DNA of 64,000 nt from an uncultured Robinsoniella sp. (GCA_900540475.1 UQGG01000020.1:62001-126000); one strand, 5' to 3'; positions 7,737 to 17,010 are shown, numbered from the stretch's first letter. The notes: generated by a model not told the origin, from the sequence alone. Translations and numbers: made by a program.

Positions 7737-9044
7737 TCACTCACCTAACTTGCTATAAAAACGTTGAATAAGTGATCGGATCTCTTCATCCGCCGATTCG
7801 CCCGGATGACAGCGGACATACTGATAATTTGCGGTGAGGAAGTTCTTTTTATCGTTTATCGTTACTTTATAAAGGAGTTCCAGAGACAGCTCCATGGCAA
7901 AGCTTTTCTGCTGCATATCACTCATATCTTCGCGGAGGGCAATTGCAAAGTTTCCATCGCCCAGCCGTCCCGCAAGGTATGGAGACTGTATAAAGCCTTC
8001 CAGACGAAGAGGAATGCTTTGAAGAAAAGCGTTTTCCTCTTCGGGACCAATCAGCTGTGAGATCTGGTTGTATCCCTCAAAAACAAAGTAAAAAAGAATA
8101 ATCGGATGGGCATCGTTAATGAGCCAGTCATTCAATGCTCCGGTAAAGCCTGCATAGTTATAAAGTCCGGTCTGCCTGTCTGTTAAAGTAAATTGTTTTA
8201 TGATCCTGCGCTGAAAGATCATGTGATAGAGCGCATAAGCCAGGATCAGCATGAGCAGCATTAATGTAGCACAAATAAAAATGACGCCAGTCCGCTGACC
8301 GGGACTAATCCAGCCGGCAGCCGGTTGAATACTCAGATTCCATTCGGCTGGCAGATTGAATGTAGTTTTTACACCCTGGGAAAAATCTATGCCATGCCTG
8401 GAAACATCAATCACTTCCTTGGCGCCATTTTGTGGTTCAACACGCCATAGCTCATAATCATAACCCTTGCTATACAGATAATCCAGATGAAGCTGTTCTA
8501 AAACGTAATCCCGGTCCAATGCCAGTACGACCTCACCCATGTAGGCATTGTTTTTTAAATAGGGCTGCAGAAAAAGAAATACTTTCTCATTCCCGGAAGA
8601 ACCTTCCAGTTCAGTCGGGCCTTCCACAACCAGATCTTTCGTTACTTTAGCCAGTGTGTAAAAATAGGATAAGTCTTTAAGATCCTTTCCAGCCTGCTTG
8701 GCAAAAGCAGGTTCGGGAAGTGCATTTTCGATGGTGTCACCTTTGATAAGACAGACATAACGAACCTCTTCTCGCAGAAGCAGTTTCGTCGCCGCATCAT
8801 CAAACCAGTCCGTATCATTTCCGTCCATCACAAGCGCTGTTTGGGCAAGCGTATCGGCTTCATTCAGTGTATACTGGAGTTGAAGCCGGATGTTTTCACT
8901 GTAAAAATGAAGAATCTGTTCTGCTTCATTACGGATGATAAGGGAAAGGTCCCGAAGTATTATATTTCCCAGCACTGTAGTGAAGCCCAGTATCAAAAGA
9001 ACCGCGGCACAGGCTCTCAGCGGCCGATGAATAAAATGTCTCAT
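7737..9044 (-). CDS. Membrane sensor with degenerate GGDEF domain
   Basis: A 435-residue protein with a transmembrane helix near residues 12-30, an extracytoplasmic sensor region to about 250, a second helix at 253-275 and a GGDEF-like domain from about 285. The domain entry reads DRQTGLYNYAGF, like the usual DxLTGLxNR. The active-site motif is GDGNF (residues 362-366) instead of GGDEF, so diguanylate cyclase activity is unlikely; such domains often serve as sensors or partners. The ATG at 9044 is chosen because TGAGGAG sits just upstream and overlaps the stop of the preceding gene. The two genes are therefore one transcript and probably work together. Confidence 0.85.
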   Translation of the reverse strand: MRHFIHRPLRACAAVLLILGFTTVLGNIILRDLSLIIRNEAEQILHFYSENIRLQLQYTLNEADTLAQTALVMDGNDTDWFDDAATKLLLREEVRYVCLIKGDTIENALPEPAFAKQAGKDLKDLSYFYTLAKVTKDLVVEGPTELEGSSGNEKVFLFLQPYLKNNAYMGEVVLALDRDYVLEQLHLDYLYSKGYDYELWRVEPQNGAKEVIDVSRHGIDFSQGVKTTFNLPAEWNLSIQPAAGWISPGQRTGVIFICATLMLLMLILAYALYHMIFQRRIIKQFTLTDRQTGLYNYAGFTGALNDWLINDAHPIILFYFVFEGYNQISQLIGPEEENAFLQSIPLRLEGFIQSPYLAGRLGDGNFAIALREDMSDMQQKSFAMELSLELLYKVTINDKKNFLTANYQYVRCHPGESADEEIRSLIQRFYSKLGE

Positions 9045-9051
9045 ATGCTCC

Positions 9052-10605
9052 TCAATTCTGATAAATTTTATAGTAGCCTTTTCCATTCTGTTTTACAAAA
9101 TACAAGGCTTCATCTGCATTGGCGATAAGTTGTTCAAGGGCCGAATCCGGCTGGCATAAAGCAACACCAACGCTGCATTGTACGGAAATTTTCTGCTCCG
9201 GCATTTCGATTTCAGAGTGGAGCCGGATTACAAGTTCATCCAACACACTGCGCAGCTCAGCATCATCATTCAGGTTCGTCAGCAGCATTACAAATTCATC
9301 GCCTCCATACCGTCCGGCTACCCCGTCATATTTTTTCTCATACTCCCGGAGAATGAAACCGATATTTTTCAGTGCCAGGTCACCTCCGAAGTGACCATAA
9401 GTATCGTTGATGTATTTCAGATTATCCATGTCTACGAAACACAGAGCGCTGACTAAATCGGCATCCGCTTTTTTCAGCTGAGCGTCCGCCTGGTTGAAAA
9501 ATACTGAACGGGTAACTACACCGGTTAAAGCATCAGACAACCCTTTTTCTGTAAGGCGGATAATTTCATTGAAATCCACGTTTACTGGCCGGTCATCCTG
9601 ATAGATTTTCTTCTGCAGCTTCTCCACAGACTGCACGAGAAGATCTATGATGCGCATCTGGCCGCCAATATATTTTCTTAAAATCAGAAGTAGGCAGGTA
9701 CATAGCAGGATGGTAAGGCAGGCAGTGAACAGGAGGCTTGGCAGAGTTTCAGAAAAGACAGACCAGAACCTGACGGTGCAGAGTAAATCCCAGTTTGTAT
9801 TTTCCACACGCTGATAGATTGTATAATCTAGGCTGCCATTTTGAAAACTCCAGTAGCTTCCAGGTATGGCTGCTAAAAGCTGTTCCTGTAATTTATCTGT
9901 AGTAGTACCAATTAAGCTGGCGCTTTGTAATTCTTGTATAATAGGATCGCCGTAAGGAAGACCGGCGGTTGAAGACATGATCTGCCCCTGTGAGCCGATC
10001 AGTGTGGCTTCCGAGCCATTGATGCCGGCAGACTGCTTTAAAATCTCCGCCACTTCATCAAAATAGATGGCACTGAACAGGCAGCCAGTAATATTATTCT
10101 GCTGATCCAACAGAGGAACTGCTACGGTGTAGTTCAGGGTAACTCCATCGGCACCGGCTGCGAAGCTGTCTGTGACCTGACGCTGTCCGGTGGAAAATAA
10201 CTGCTGCATATAATCCCGGCTTGCCAGGCTGGCAGGTTCGGAACCATCGGAATAAACCGTGATGTCAGCATCTACATAACAAATCATCAGATATCCGAAA
10301 TAAGGTGACATCTGGTCCAGTTTTTTTACCTTTTCAAGTGGCTGGATATCAGAATCGTAAAATTCCGGTAAGCTTGCCAATGATTCCAGCAACGAGATCG
10401 TTTCATTAATCCGCTGTGAAGTTTGTGCGTGTACACTGGTCAGTAAAACACGGGCTTTTGATTTCATCTGATGAAAAGAGTAAACAGCACCGCCAATCAG
10501 GCTGACCAGCAGTGTCAGCAGGCAGAACACGAAAATGTAACGAAATATCGGTGAAAATGAAATATTCCAGTTACTATCTTTAGTTTTTTGATTATTTTTA
10601 CGCAT
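9052..10605 (-). CDS. Membrane-bound diguanylate cyclase (GGDEF)
   Basis: A 517-residue protein with a transmembrane helix at about 20-42, an extracytoplasmic Cache-like sensor (about 45-280), a second helix at 285-310 and a C-terminal GGDEF domain. The domain has SDALTGVVTR, FVDMDNLKYINDTYGHFGGD and an intact GGDEF at residues 434-438. It should make c-di-GMP from two GTP. The inhibitory site five residues before the motif reads KKYD rather than RxxD, so product inhibition may be absent. It is first in a two-gene transcript with the degenerate GGDEF protein. Its promoter mirrors that of the divergent double-GntR gene, which suggests shared control. The sensed ligand is unknown. Confidence 0.93.
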   Translation of the reverse strand: MRKNNQKTKDSNWNISFSPIFRYIFVFCLLTLLVSLIGGAVYSFHQMKSKARVLLTSVHAQTSQRINETISLLESLASLPEFYDSDIQPLEKVKKLDQMSPYFGYLMICYVDADITVYSDGSEPASLASRDYMQQLFSTGQRQVTDSFAAGADGVTLNYTVAVPLLDQQNNITGCLFSAIYFDEVAEILKQSAGINGSEATLIGSQGQIMSSTAGLPYGDPIIQELQSASLIGTTTDKLQEQLLAAIPGSYWSFQNGSLDYTIYQRVENTNWDLLCTVRFWSVFSETLPSLLFTACLTILLCTCLLLILRKYIGGQMRIIDLLVQSVEKLQKKIYQDDRPVNVDFNEIIRLTEKGLSDALTGVVTRSVFFNQADAQLKKADADLVSALCFVDMDNLKYINDTYGHFGGDLALKNIGFILREYEKKYDGVAGRYGGDEFVMLLTNLNDDAELRSVLDELVIRLHSEIEMPEQKISVQCSVGVALCQPDSALEQLIANADEALYFVKQNGKGYYKIYQN

Positions 10606-10652
10606 ACAGATATAACCTTTCTTTCTGCTGTTCTAGTTCCTTTTTCTTGGAA

Positions 10653-10750
10653 CCTTTACCAAATTTAGTATAGCATACTTGTTTATACAAATCAATTAAA
10701 GCAGATGATTGATTTGTTTTCCTGAGAATGTTATGATAATTTGGTAAAGG
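10653..10750. promoter_or_regulatory. Mirror-image divergent promoters with shared operator word
   Basis: On the minus strand TTGATT (10690-10695) and TATACT (10667-10672) have a 17-base spacer. On the plus strand TTGATT (10709-10714) and TATGAT (10732-10737) also have 17. Both -35 boxes continue with TGT. Directly after each -10 box lies the same 13-base word AATTTGGTAAAGG (10653-10665 on minus, 10738-10750 on plus). The word sits at the predicted start site, where a bound repressor would block both genes. Confidence 0.8.
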
Positions 10751-10792
10751 ACTCTGGATCGGAGAAATAAAATCAGTCAGGCGGGGGTTGTA

Positions 10793-12265
10793 ATGAAAAA
10801 TGATAATGTCATGTATGAAATGATATATAGCATTTTAAAATATAAAATTGAATCAGGATTAATACCGGATGGTGCTCAACTGCCCTCCAGAGCGGATCTG
10901 TGCAGAGAAATTAGAACTTCGGAGAAATCGGTACGACGTGCCGTGAAGATGCTGGCAACTGAGGGGATAGTCAAAACGGAAAAAAGAAAACGGCCAACAG
11001 TAACCTATGATATATACAGACAAAATAAAAAAGAAATAAAACTTCAAAGAGCAGATGCTATAGCAGCAGGCGATATACTGAGAACCGGTACGCTGTTATG
11101 TTATCCGGTAATCTATCATGGCATATCGCTTTGCGGCAAATCAGACTGGAATATTCCGGAAAATATTATTAAAAGAATGGATCCCGGGGAGTCAACGGCA
11201 TTTTGGCGCCTGTCCAATAAATTCTGGAGTTTTTTTGTTGCTCGTACTGGTAACGATCTGATATTTAGAACTGTCGTTAACCTTGGACTTCTGGAACTGG
11301 ATCTTTTGCCGGGTACCTATGATTTAAGAGTCCGGTATTTCACGAAGCTAAAGGAATTTCTGTGCGCTGCAAGATCCGGTGGTGACTGGGAAAATTTCTG
11401 TTTCGAAGATATGTCATCACTTTATGGGTTTTATATGAATACAAAAGAATTTGTACCAACCTGTAAAGCAGCGTCTGATTCACCTTTCAGAATTGGAACA
11501 GAAGGGATCGGACAGCAAATCAGCAAAGCAGAGGAGCGGTATTCCCGGGTTTATATGGATATTCTTGGACTCATTATGATAGGCAGATACAGACCGGGTG
11601 ACCGGCTTCCCTCCCATGTAAAAATGCGCCAGATCTACGGAGTCAGTGTGGATACCGTACTAAAGGCTGTTCAAATTCTGCAAAAATGGGGAGTGGTTAC
11701 CGCCATCCGGGGAAAAGGCATATTTGTTGCCATGGATCGGACAGAAATGAAGAAGATTCATATAGATCCGGAACTGATCGCGTGTCAGGTTCGTCGTTAT
11801 CTGGACAGCCTGGAGCTGCTGACGCTGACTATAGAAGGCGTAGCAGCCCACTCTGCGGCAATTGTCACATTAGAAGAGGCACAGAATTTATACGACAAAA
11901 TCAACAAATATTGGAATGAAACATATCTATACCAGCTGGCACCTATCCTTATGCTGGAATTTATTGTAGATCATATTCAATATGGTGCACTAAAATCGGT
12001 GTATGGTATTGTTCAGAAACATTACCATATCGGGCGGAGTATACCCAAACTGGTGAGTAATCGCAAAACGCAGAGCAGCTGTGAAATATTCAGACGCTGT
12101 ATCGAAGCTGTGAATGCTTTAATCGAAGGAGATACTGCCAGGTTTGCGAGAAAATCTTCAGATATGTTTCAGTATACCCGTCTCCTCATCATTGCAGAAT
12201 GTAAGCGGCTCGGATACTGGGAGGCCGCAATGCAGATGTATGATGGCTCTATTATGTGGAAATGA
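10793..12265 (+). CDS. GntR-type regulator with two winged-helix domains
   Basis: A 490-residue protein with two GntR-type DNA-binding domains in one chain. The first is at about residues 8-70 (YKIESGLIPDGAQLPSR, TSEKSVRRAVKMLATEGIV). The second is at about 255-320 (MIGRYRPGDRLPSHVKMR, VSVDTVLKAVQILQKWGVV, then RGKGIFV). The segments between and after them (75-250 and 325-490) match no effector domain I know. Most GntR proteins carry one such domain, so two could bind two half-sites or loop DNA. The gene is divergent from the diguanylate cyclase operon and the same operator word sits at both start sites, so it is the best candidate repressor of both. The ribosome site is unclear. Confidence 0.85.
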   Translation: MKNDNVMYEMIYSILKYKIESGLIPDGAQLPSRADLCREIRTSEKSVRRAVKMLATEGIVKTEKRKRPTVTYDIYRQNKKEIKLQRADAIAAGDILRTGTLLCYPVIYHGISLCGKSDWNIPENIIKRMDPGESTAFWRLSNKFWSFFVARTGNDLIFRTVVNLGLLELDLLPGTYDLRVRYFTKLKEFLCAARSGGDWENFCFEDMSSLYGFYMNTKEFVPTCKAASDSPFRIGTEGIGQQISKAEERYSRVYMDILGLIMIGRYRPGDRLPSHVKMRQIYGVSVDTVLKAVQILQKWGVVTAIRGKGIFVAMDRTEMKKIHIDPELIACQVRRYLDSLELLTLTIEGVAAHSAAIVTLEEAQNLYDKINKYWNETYLYQLAPILMLEFIVDHIQYGALKSVYGIVQKHYHIGRSIPKLVSNRKTQSSCEIFRRCIEAVNALIEGDTARFARKSSDMFQYTRLLIIAECKRLGYWEAAMQMYDGSIMWK

Positions 12266-12382
12266 CCGTCTGTTTTTTCAGTTGCCAATGATATTTCCAT
12301 GGGGTAAAATGTGAGTATGCAGATCTGCATATATATCGAACAGATGGGAATGGTGATTGCCGTTGCAGAGAAAGGAAATAAA

Positions 12383-13225
12383 ATGAATACATTACATAGA
12401 TCAACCAGGTATAAAGATTTAGTCCGCAGCCTGAAAATAGATTGCAAAAAGTGCAGCGGTCTATGCTGCACCGCTTTATATTTTTCAAAATCAGAGGGTT
12501 TCCCAAATAATAAACCAGCAGGAAAGCCATGCACAAACCTCATGTCAGATTATAGCTGTGCTGTGCATAGAAATCTGATGCAGTACAATCTGAAAGGCTG
12601 TATGGCATTTGACTGCCTTGGAGCTGGGCAGAAAGTAACCAGTGATATTTATGGAGGTGTGTCATGGAAGAATCGCCCGGAAGCGGCATCGGAAATCTTT
12701 CAGGTATTTCTGGCAGTCTGGCAGCTGCATCAGATGGTGTGGTATCTGGCTGAAGCATCTGCTGTTATACCGGCGGAAAAGCTGGCGGAAGATATCGATG
12801 CCCTGATTTGCGAATACAGGAACATGACGACCCTTGCGCCAGCTCAGTTATTACAGATTGATATTGAGGAATACCGTACCAGGGTTAACCGCATTTTGAA
12901 AAAAGCCGGAGAACTTGCAGCGAAGTTCATTGCTCCCGGAAAAAATGCAGATAAAAGGTCCGAGTATATGGGGAGAAACTTTAAAAAGGCCAATCTTAAT
13001 GGTCAGGATTTCAGTATGTCTCTGATGATAGCAGCCAATCTGGAGGGCTGCAGCTTGTATGGAACGAATTTCCTTGGAGCTGATATGCGGGATACCAATA
13101 TCCGAAATGCAGACTTAAGCGAAAGTCTATTTCTCACCCAGGCGCAGGTGAATTCGGCACAGGGAAATGAAAACACGAAGCTTCCGAAAACCCTATGCAG
13201 ACCAAGTTCCTGGAAATGCCAATAA
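12383..13225 (+). CDS. Cys-rich N-terminus plus pentapeptide-repeat protein
   Basis: The ATG at 12383 follows AAAGGAAATA; the GTG start 24 codons earlier has no ribosome site. Residues 15-80 form a cysteine-rich module (CKKCSGLCC, GKPCTNL, DYSCAVH, KGCMAFDCLGAGQ), possibly metal-binding. A helical stretch follows. Residues about 200-260 are pentapeptide repeats, A(D/N)LxG-like, as in NFKKANLNGQDF and DMRDTNIRNADLSES. This combination is familiar from annotated pentapeptide-repeat proteins of Actinobacteria and Firmicutes, function unknown. Some pentapeptide proteins (Qnr, MfpA) mimic DNA and protect gyrase, but this array is short, so that role is not implied. It lies about 120 bases after the double-GntR gene. 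Confidence 0.75.
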   Translation: MNTLHRSTRYKDLVRSLKIDCKKCSGLCCTALYFSKSEGFPNNKPAGKPCTNLMSDYSCAVHRNLMQYNLKGCMAFDCLGAGQKVTSDIYGGVSWKNRPEAASEIFQVFLAVWQLHQMVWYLAEASAVIPAEKLAEDIDALICEYRNMTTLAPAQLLQIDIEEYRTRVNRILKKAGELAAKFIAPGKNADKRSEYMGRNFKKANLNGQDFSMSLMIAANLEGCSLYGTNFLGADMRDTNIRNADLSESLFLTQAQVNSAQGNENTKLPKTLCRPSSWKCQ

Positions 13226-13235
13226 ATCTTACCGG

Positions 13236-14186
13236 CTATTTCTTTTTCTTACGCTCCTCTGCTGCAGATTTTAATTCGATAAAAGCATCTTTGAACTTTT
13301 GTGAATTTGCAGTGGGGTGGCTCTTTATCATATCCCTTTTGTAGAAGCCAAGACGTTCCCTCAGGTAGTTTCTCTTTTCTCTTTCAATAATAAACTTTTC
13401 TTTCAGACTTTCCAGCTCTTCCCGGTATTGTGCAGCATTATCTTTTGCGCTGCTGTTGCTGTCAAAAGCACTTTTGGCAAGTGTATCCAGCCGTTCTCTT
13501 ATGCCCTGCATTAATTCTCCAAGCTGGGTGCGTGCAGTCTGGGTGAAGCTTTCTTTTGGAGTTTCCCGGTCACTAAAAGCGGTATCCGAAAATGCAATAA
13601 TGGCATCCAGGCGGGTTTGGATTTTTAAGAGTTCGTCTTTTGCTTTTGTCATCTTCTCCAGCATATTTCGGATGTCAAGTGCGGCCTTAAAGGAGAGTGC
13701 CAGGTCAGCTGCAATAATAACGGTTAAAGCAGTTGCAGCAATGGAAGCCAGAGAATCATTTAGTGAGAGCACAAGGTGTTCTACCGGGCCATGGATAAAT
13801 TTTACCAGTGCAATTGTTAAAAATCCCCATGCGATAGAAGAACTAAGGCAGATATGACCCTGGAAATTAAAGGGCTGATCGCTGTAGTCCCAGTAACGGA
13901 CTTTAAAAAGTGCTTCCATGGCAACTCCCGTGATATATTCCAGAACTGTGGCTGCGATACAGCCAGCCAGAAAGGTCATCAGAAGATTATTGCGCACCGG
14001 AATGGAAACATACAGCATCAGTACGGCTCCGCTGCCGTATAGAGGAAGAAAGGGACCTCTCATAAATCCCCGGTTCACAAACTTTTTTTGCTTCACAGAA
14101 ACAAAGGTGGACTCTATACACCAACCGATAAAGCAGTAAATGTAAAAAAACAGCAGCCAGTCCACCAGGGTATAATTGTAGTTCAT
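13236..14186 (-). CDS. Putative ABC-transporter type IV (CmpB-like) membrane protein
   Basis: A 316-residue protein whose first 170 residues hold about five hydrophobic helices. They include YCFIGWCIESTFVSV, the RGFMRGPFLPLYGSGA segment and EYITGVAMEALFKVRYWDYS. These are hallmarks of the family annotated as putative ABC-transporter type IV (CmpB), common in Firmicutes and of unproven function. Residues 175-316 are a charged, probably coiled-coil cytoplasmic tail ending in EERKKKK. No ATPase gene is adjacent, so transport is not established. A candidate promoter (TTGACA at 14284-14289 and TAACAT at 14261-14266 on the minus strand, 17-base spacer) lies between it and the LysR gene. Confidence 0.85.
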   Translation of the reverse strand: MNYNYTLVDWLLFFYIYCFIGWCIESTFVSVKQKKFVNRGFMRGPFLPLYGSGAVLMLYVSIPVRNNLLMTFLAGCIAATVLEYITGVAMEALFKVRYWDYSDQPFNFQGHICLSSSIAWGFLTIALVKFIHGPVEHLVLSLNDSLASIAATALTVIIAADLALSFKAALDIRNMLEKMTKAKDELLKIQTRLDAIIAFSDTAFSDRETPKESFTQTARTQLGELMQGIRERLDTLAKSAFDSNSSAKDNAAQYREELESLKEKFIIEREKRNYLRERLGFYKRDMIKSHPTANSQKFKDAFIELKSAAEERKKKK

Positions 14187-14320
14187 TGCATTGTTACTCC
14201 TTTCCGTGTATTACTAAAATTAATGCCGGGAAAATGAATCCGCCATCTGTTCATAAATCCATGTTATACCTTTTAGACAAGGGTGTCAACCGTACAGCAG
14301 ACGCACACCTGACACAAATA

Positions 14321-15283
14321 TCAGACGCTGTCTATCGACGTATTTACGCCGGGCTGCACCAGGTTCAGAAACTCCTGCATGGAACGAGTCATATATTTAT
14401 TCTGTTTCCGGAAAAAATAGATGTTTCGTCCGATTTTACTGTCATCCACTTTATAATACAGTACATCGGGATGGGGCTGCACACAGGCTACCAGCGTATC
14501 GCTGATAAAGGATATTCCCATCCCGGAGCAGGTAACATTATAGGCAGTCATCAGCTGATCCAGTTTTAGAATAATATTTGGCTTAAAACCATGGTTCTGG
14601 CAGATAGTCAGTCCCCGCTCCCCAGTATCATTTTCTGTTTTCAGGAAAACAAAAGGCTCTTTCTGAAAAGCAACCAGTGGTACAGAAGGATACTCCGTTT
14701 TTAAAAAACTTCCGTCCCGGATGGCTGCCGGATCAATCTGATACGCCGATAATTCCTGATTGATAGAAAGTGCCCGCGGGACAGCCAGTACCAGGTGTTC
14801 TTCCTGATACAGATGCTTTGCAAAGACCGCATCGTCAAACACATAATTGTCAATGATCAGATCCAGTGAACCGGACAGAAGCTGCTGCTCCAGTCTGGAA
14901 GTACTTTCCTCCAGCAGATCAACATGGATTTTCGGATACCGCCTTGTAAATTCCGTAATCAAAGGAGGCAGCACATAGGAGGAAAACAGGTTACTGCCCC
15001 CAATAGAAAGACTGCCCGTTTCCAACTGGTTCAGATCAGTGACATAGTTGGTAAAATCATTCTGAATATTGAGGATCTGTTCGATTGCCACAATATATTT
15101 TTCCCCGCAGTCCGTCAGCCGGATGGGATTGCTGCTGCGGTCAAAAATGGGTGCGCCGATTTGTTCCTCCGTCCGTTTTACGGTGGCGCTTAAAGCCGGC
15201 TGAGAAATATACAGGTTCTTAGCTGCTTTGGAAAAACTTTTCTCTTTATATACTTCGTAAATATATTTCATGGATGAAAACAT
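14321..15283 (-). CDS. LysR family transcriptional regulator
   Basis: A 320-residue LysR-type protein. The N-terminal winged helix (residues 1-60) has MKYIYEVYKEKSFSKAAKNL and ISQPALSATVKRTEEQIG; residues 90-300 form the co-inducer domain. The ATG at 15283 is preceded by GAGGAGG at good spacing; an ATG eight codons upstream lacks one. It is divergent from the aspartase gene with a palindrome in between, the standard LysR arrangement, so it probably activates that gene in response to a related metabolite. The inducer is not readable. Confidence 0.93.
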   Translation of the reverse strand: MFSSMKYIYEVYKEKSFSKAAKNLYISQPALSATVKRTEEQIGAPIFDRSSNPIRLTDCGEKYIVAIEQILNIQNDFTNYVTDLNQLETGSLSIGGSNLFSSYVLPPLITEFTRRYPKIHVDLLEESTSRLEQQLLSGSLDLIIDNYVFDDAVFAKHLYQEEHLVLAVPRALSINQELSAYQIDPAAIRDGSFLKTEYPSVPLVAFQKEPFVFLKTENDTGERGLTICQNHGFKPNIILKLDQLMTAYNVTCSGMGISFISDTLVACVQPHPDVLYYKVDDSKIGRNIYFFRKQNKYMTRSMQEFLNLVQPGVNTSIDSV

Positions 15284-15299
15284 AGTCCGCCTCCTCAGG

Positions 15300-15317
15300 T
15301 ATAACATACAGGTTATA
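15300..15317. promoter_or_regulatory. Candidate LysR binding palindrome
   Basis: TATAAC-N6-GTTATA lies between the divergent LysR and aspartase genes, 17 bases upstream of the LysR start and about 130 upstream of aspA. It fits the T-N11-A form of LysR boxes. Confidence 0.5.
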
Positions 15318-15447
15318 AGTTATATAAAAAAACTTGTATTTGATTATATTATAACCCTCGTATATAATGAGGTCAATCAAAACAAAGCAAATCAAAACAA
15401 TAAAAGAAAAAAGAAAAAGACGAGCACAAGATAGGAGATCGGGTATC

Positions 15448-16902
15448 ATGGTTGAAAAAGTAAAACTGGATGGCGTACAGTATCGTATGGAAAACGATTC
15501 AATAGGAACGAAAGATGTTCCGGAAAATGTATATTATGGAGTACAGTCCTTAAGGGCGGCTGAAAACTTCAAGATTACAGGGTTATTTATGCATCCGGAG
15601 ATTATCAACAGCCTTGCATATATAAAGAAAGCAGCTGCTATTACCAACTGTGAAGTAGGACAGCTGGATAAAAAAATCGCAGATGCCATCGTACAGGCAT
15701 GTGATGAGATATTAGAAGGCCATTTGCACAAGCATTTTATCGTAGATCCTATCCAGGGCGGTGCCGGAACTTCACTGAATATGAATGCAAATGAAGTAAT
15801 TGCCAACAGGGCAATTGAAATACTGGGCGGTGAAAAGGGTGATTACAGCATTGTAAACCCCAATGATCATGTAAACTGCGGACAGTCCACAAATGATGTA
15901 ATTCCCACCGCAGGTAAAATGACATCTCTGAAACTCCTTAAGAATGCCCAGAAGGAATTGAAAAGGCTGTATAAAGCATTTTGTGCAAAAGCCCAGGAAT
16001 TTGACCATGTAATCAAAATGGGCAGAACCCAGATGCAGGATGCCGTTCCCATCCGTCTGGGGCAGGAATTCAAAGCATATTCAGTAGCGATACAAAGAGA
16101 TATTAACCGTATGGATAAAGCAATGGATGAAATGCTGACTCTGAATATGGGAGGAACTGCAATCGGAACCGGATTAAATGCAGATGAGCAGTACTTAAAG
16201 TGTATCGTACCAAACCTTTCCGAGATTACCGGCATTGGATTTGTTCAGGCATTTGACCTGATTGACGCAACACAGAATCTGGATCCCTTTGTAGCGGTAT
16301 CTGGAGCGATTAAAGCATGTGCGGTCACTTTATCCAAGATTGCAAACGACCTTCGTTTAATGTCATCCGGTCCAAGAGCAGGATTTGGGGAAATCAATCT
16401 TCCGGCGAAACAAAATGGATCCTCAATCATGCCAGGCAAAGTAAATCCGGTGATTCCGGAAGTGGTAAATCAGGTTGCGTTTAATATCATCGGAAATGAT
16501 ATGACCATTACCATGGCGGCAGAAGCAGGGCAATTGGAATTAAATGCATTTGAGCCGATTGTGTTTTACTGTCTGTTCCAGTCCATAGATACCCTGGGAT
16601 ATGCCGTAGAGACCTTTGTAGATAACTGCGTAACCGGAATTACGGCTAATGAAGAAAGATGCAGAGAATTGGTTGAAAACAGTGTGGGAACCATTACCGC
16701 TATCTGTCCCCACGTAGGCTACCAGAAAGCTGCTGAAGTGGCTAAAAAAGCAATCAAAACCGGTGCCCCGGTACGAAAACTGGTGGTGCAGGAGGGTCTG
16801 CTGAACGAAGAAGAAATAGATATCATCTTAGAGCCGGTCAACATGACACAGCCCGGCATTTCCGGTAAAGAACTGATTCTCAAAAGAGAAGCAGATAAAT
16901 AA
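15448..16902 (+). CDS. aspA: Aspartate ammonia-lyase (aspartase)
   Basis: A 484-residue member of the aspartase/fumarase superfamily. It shows TKDVPENVYYGVQSLRA at the N-terminus, GGAGTSLNMNANEV, NDHVNCGQSTNDV and the signature GSSIMPGKVNPVIPE at about residue 325. It should release ammonia from aspartate to give fumarate, feeding anaerobic fumarate metabolism. Class II fumarase is the main alternative; the N-terminus and the divergent LysR gene favour aspartase. The start is the ATG at 15448, with AGGAG about ten bases upstream; the upstream open stretch is Lys/Arg-rich and unlike the family. The promoter is not clear. Confidence 0.9.
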   Translation: MVEKVKLDGVQYRMENDSIGTKDVPENVYYGVQSLRAAENFKITGLFMHPEIINSLAYIKKAAAITNCEVGQLDKKIADAIVQACDEILEGHLHKHFIVDPIQGGAGTSLNMNANEVIANRAIEILGGEKGDYSIVNPNDHVNCGQSTNDVIPTAGKMTSLKLLKNAQKELKRLYKAFCAKAQEFDHVIKMGRTQMQDAVPIRLGQEFKAYSVAIQRDINRMDKAMDEMLTLNMGGTAIGTGLNADEQYLKCIVPNLSEITGIGFVQAFDLIDATQNLDPFVAVSGAIKACAVTLSKIANDLRLMSSGPRAGFGEINLPAKQNGSSIMPGKVNPVIPEVVNQVAFNIIGNDMTITMAAEAGQLELNAFEPIVFYCLFQSIDTLGYAVETFVDNCVTGITANEERCRELVENSVGTITAICPHVGYQKAAEVAKKAIKTGAPVRKLVVQEGLLNEEEIDIILEPVNMTQPGISGKELILKREADK

Positions 16903-16910
16903 TAATGATT

Positions 16911-16980
16911 GCATAAGCGATTATTTATATTACACAAATAGATTATTTATAGTGCATCAATAAAGTGTTTATATTGCATG
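16911..16980. repeat. Degenerate tandem repeats after aspA
   Basis: About three degenerate copies of a 20-24 bp unit (GCAT, then an A/T-rich stretch with TTATTTAT or TGTTTATATT) lie between the aspA stop and the terminator. Confidence 0.5.
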
Positions 16981-17010
16981 TTCAATCTCCCTAAGATTAG
17001 AATATAAAAG

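Noticed and set aside
7151..7744. 197-codon minus-strand frame opposite the NeuD-like gene
   Set aside because: Hexapeptide-repeat codon shadow; the plus-strand protein has clear family motifs.
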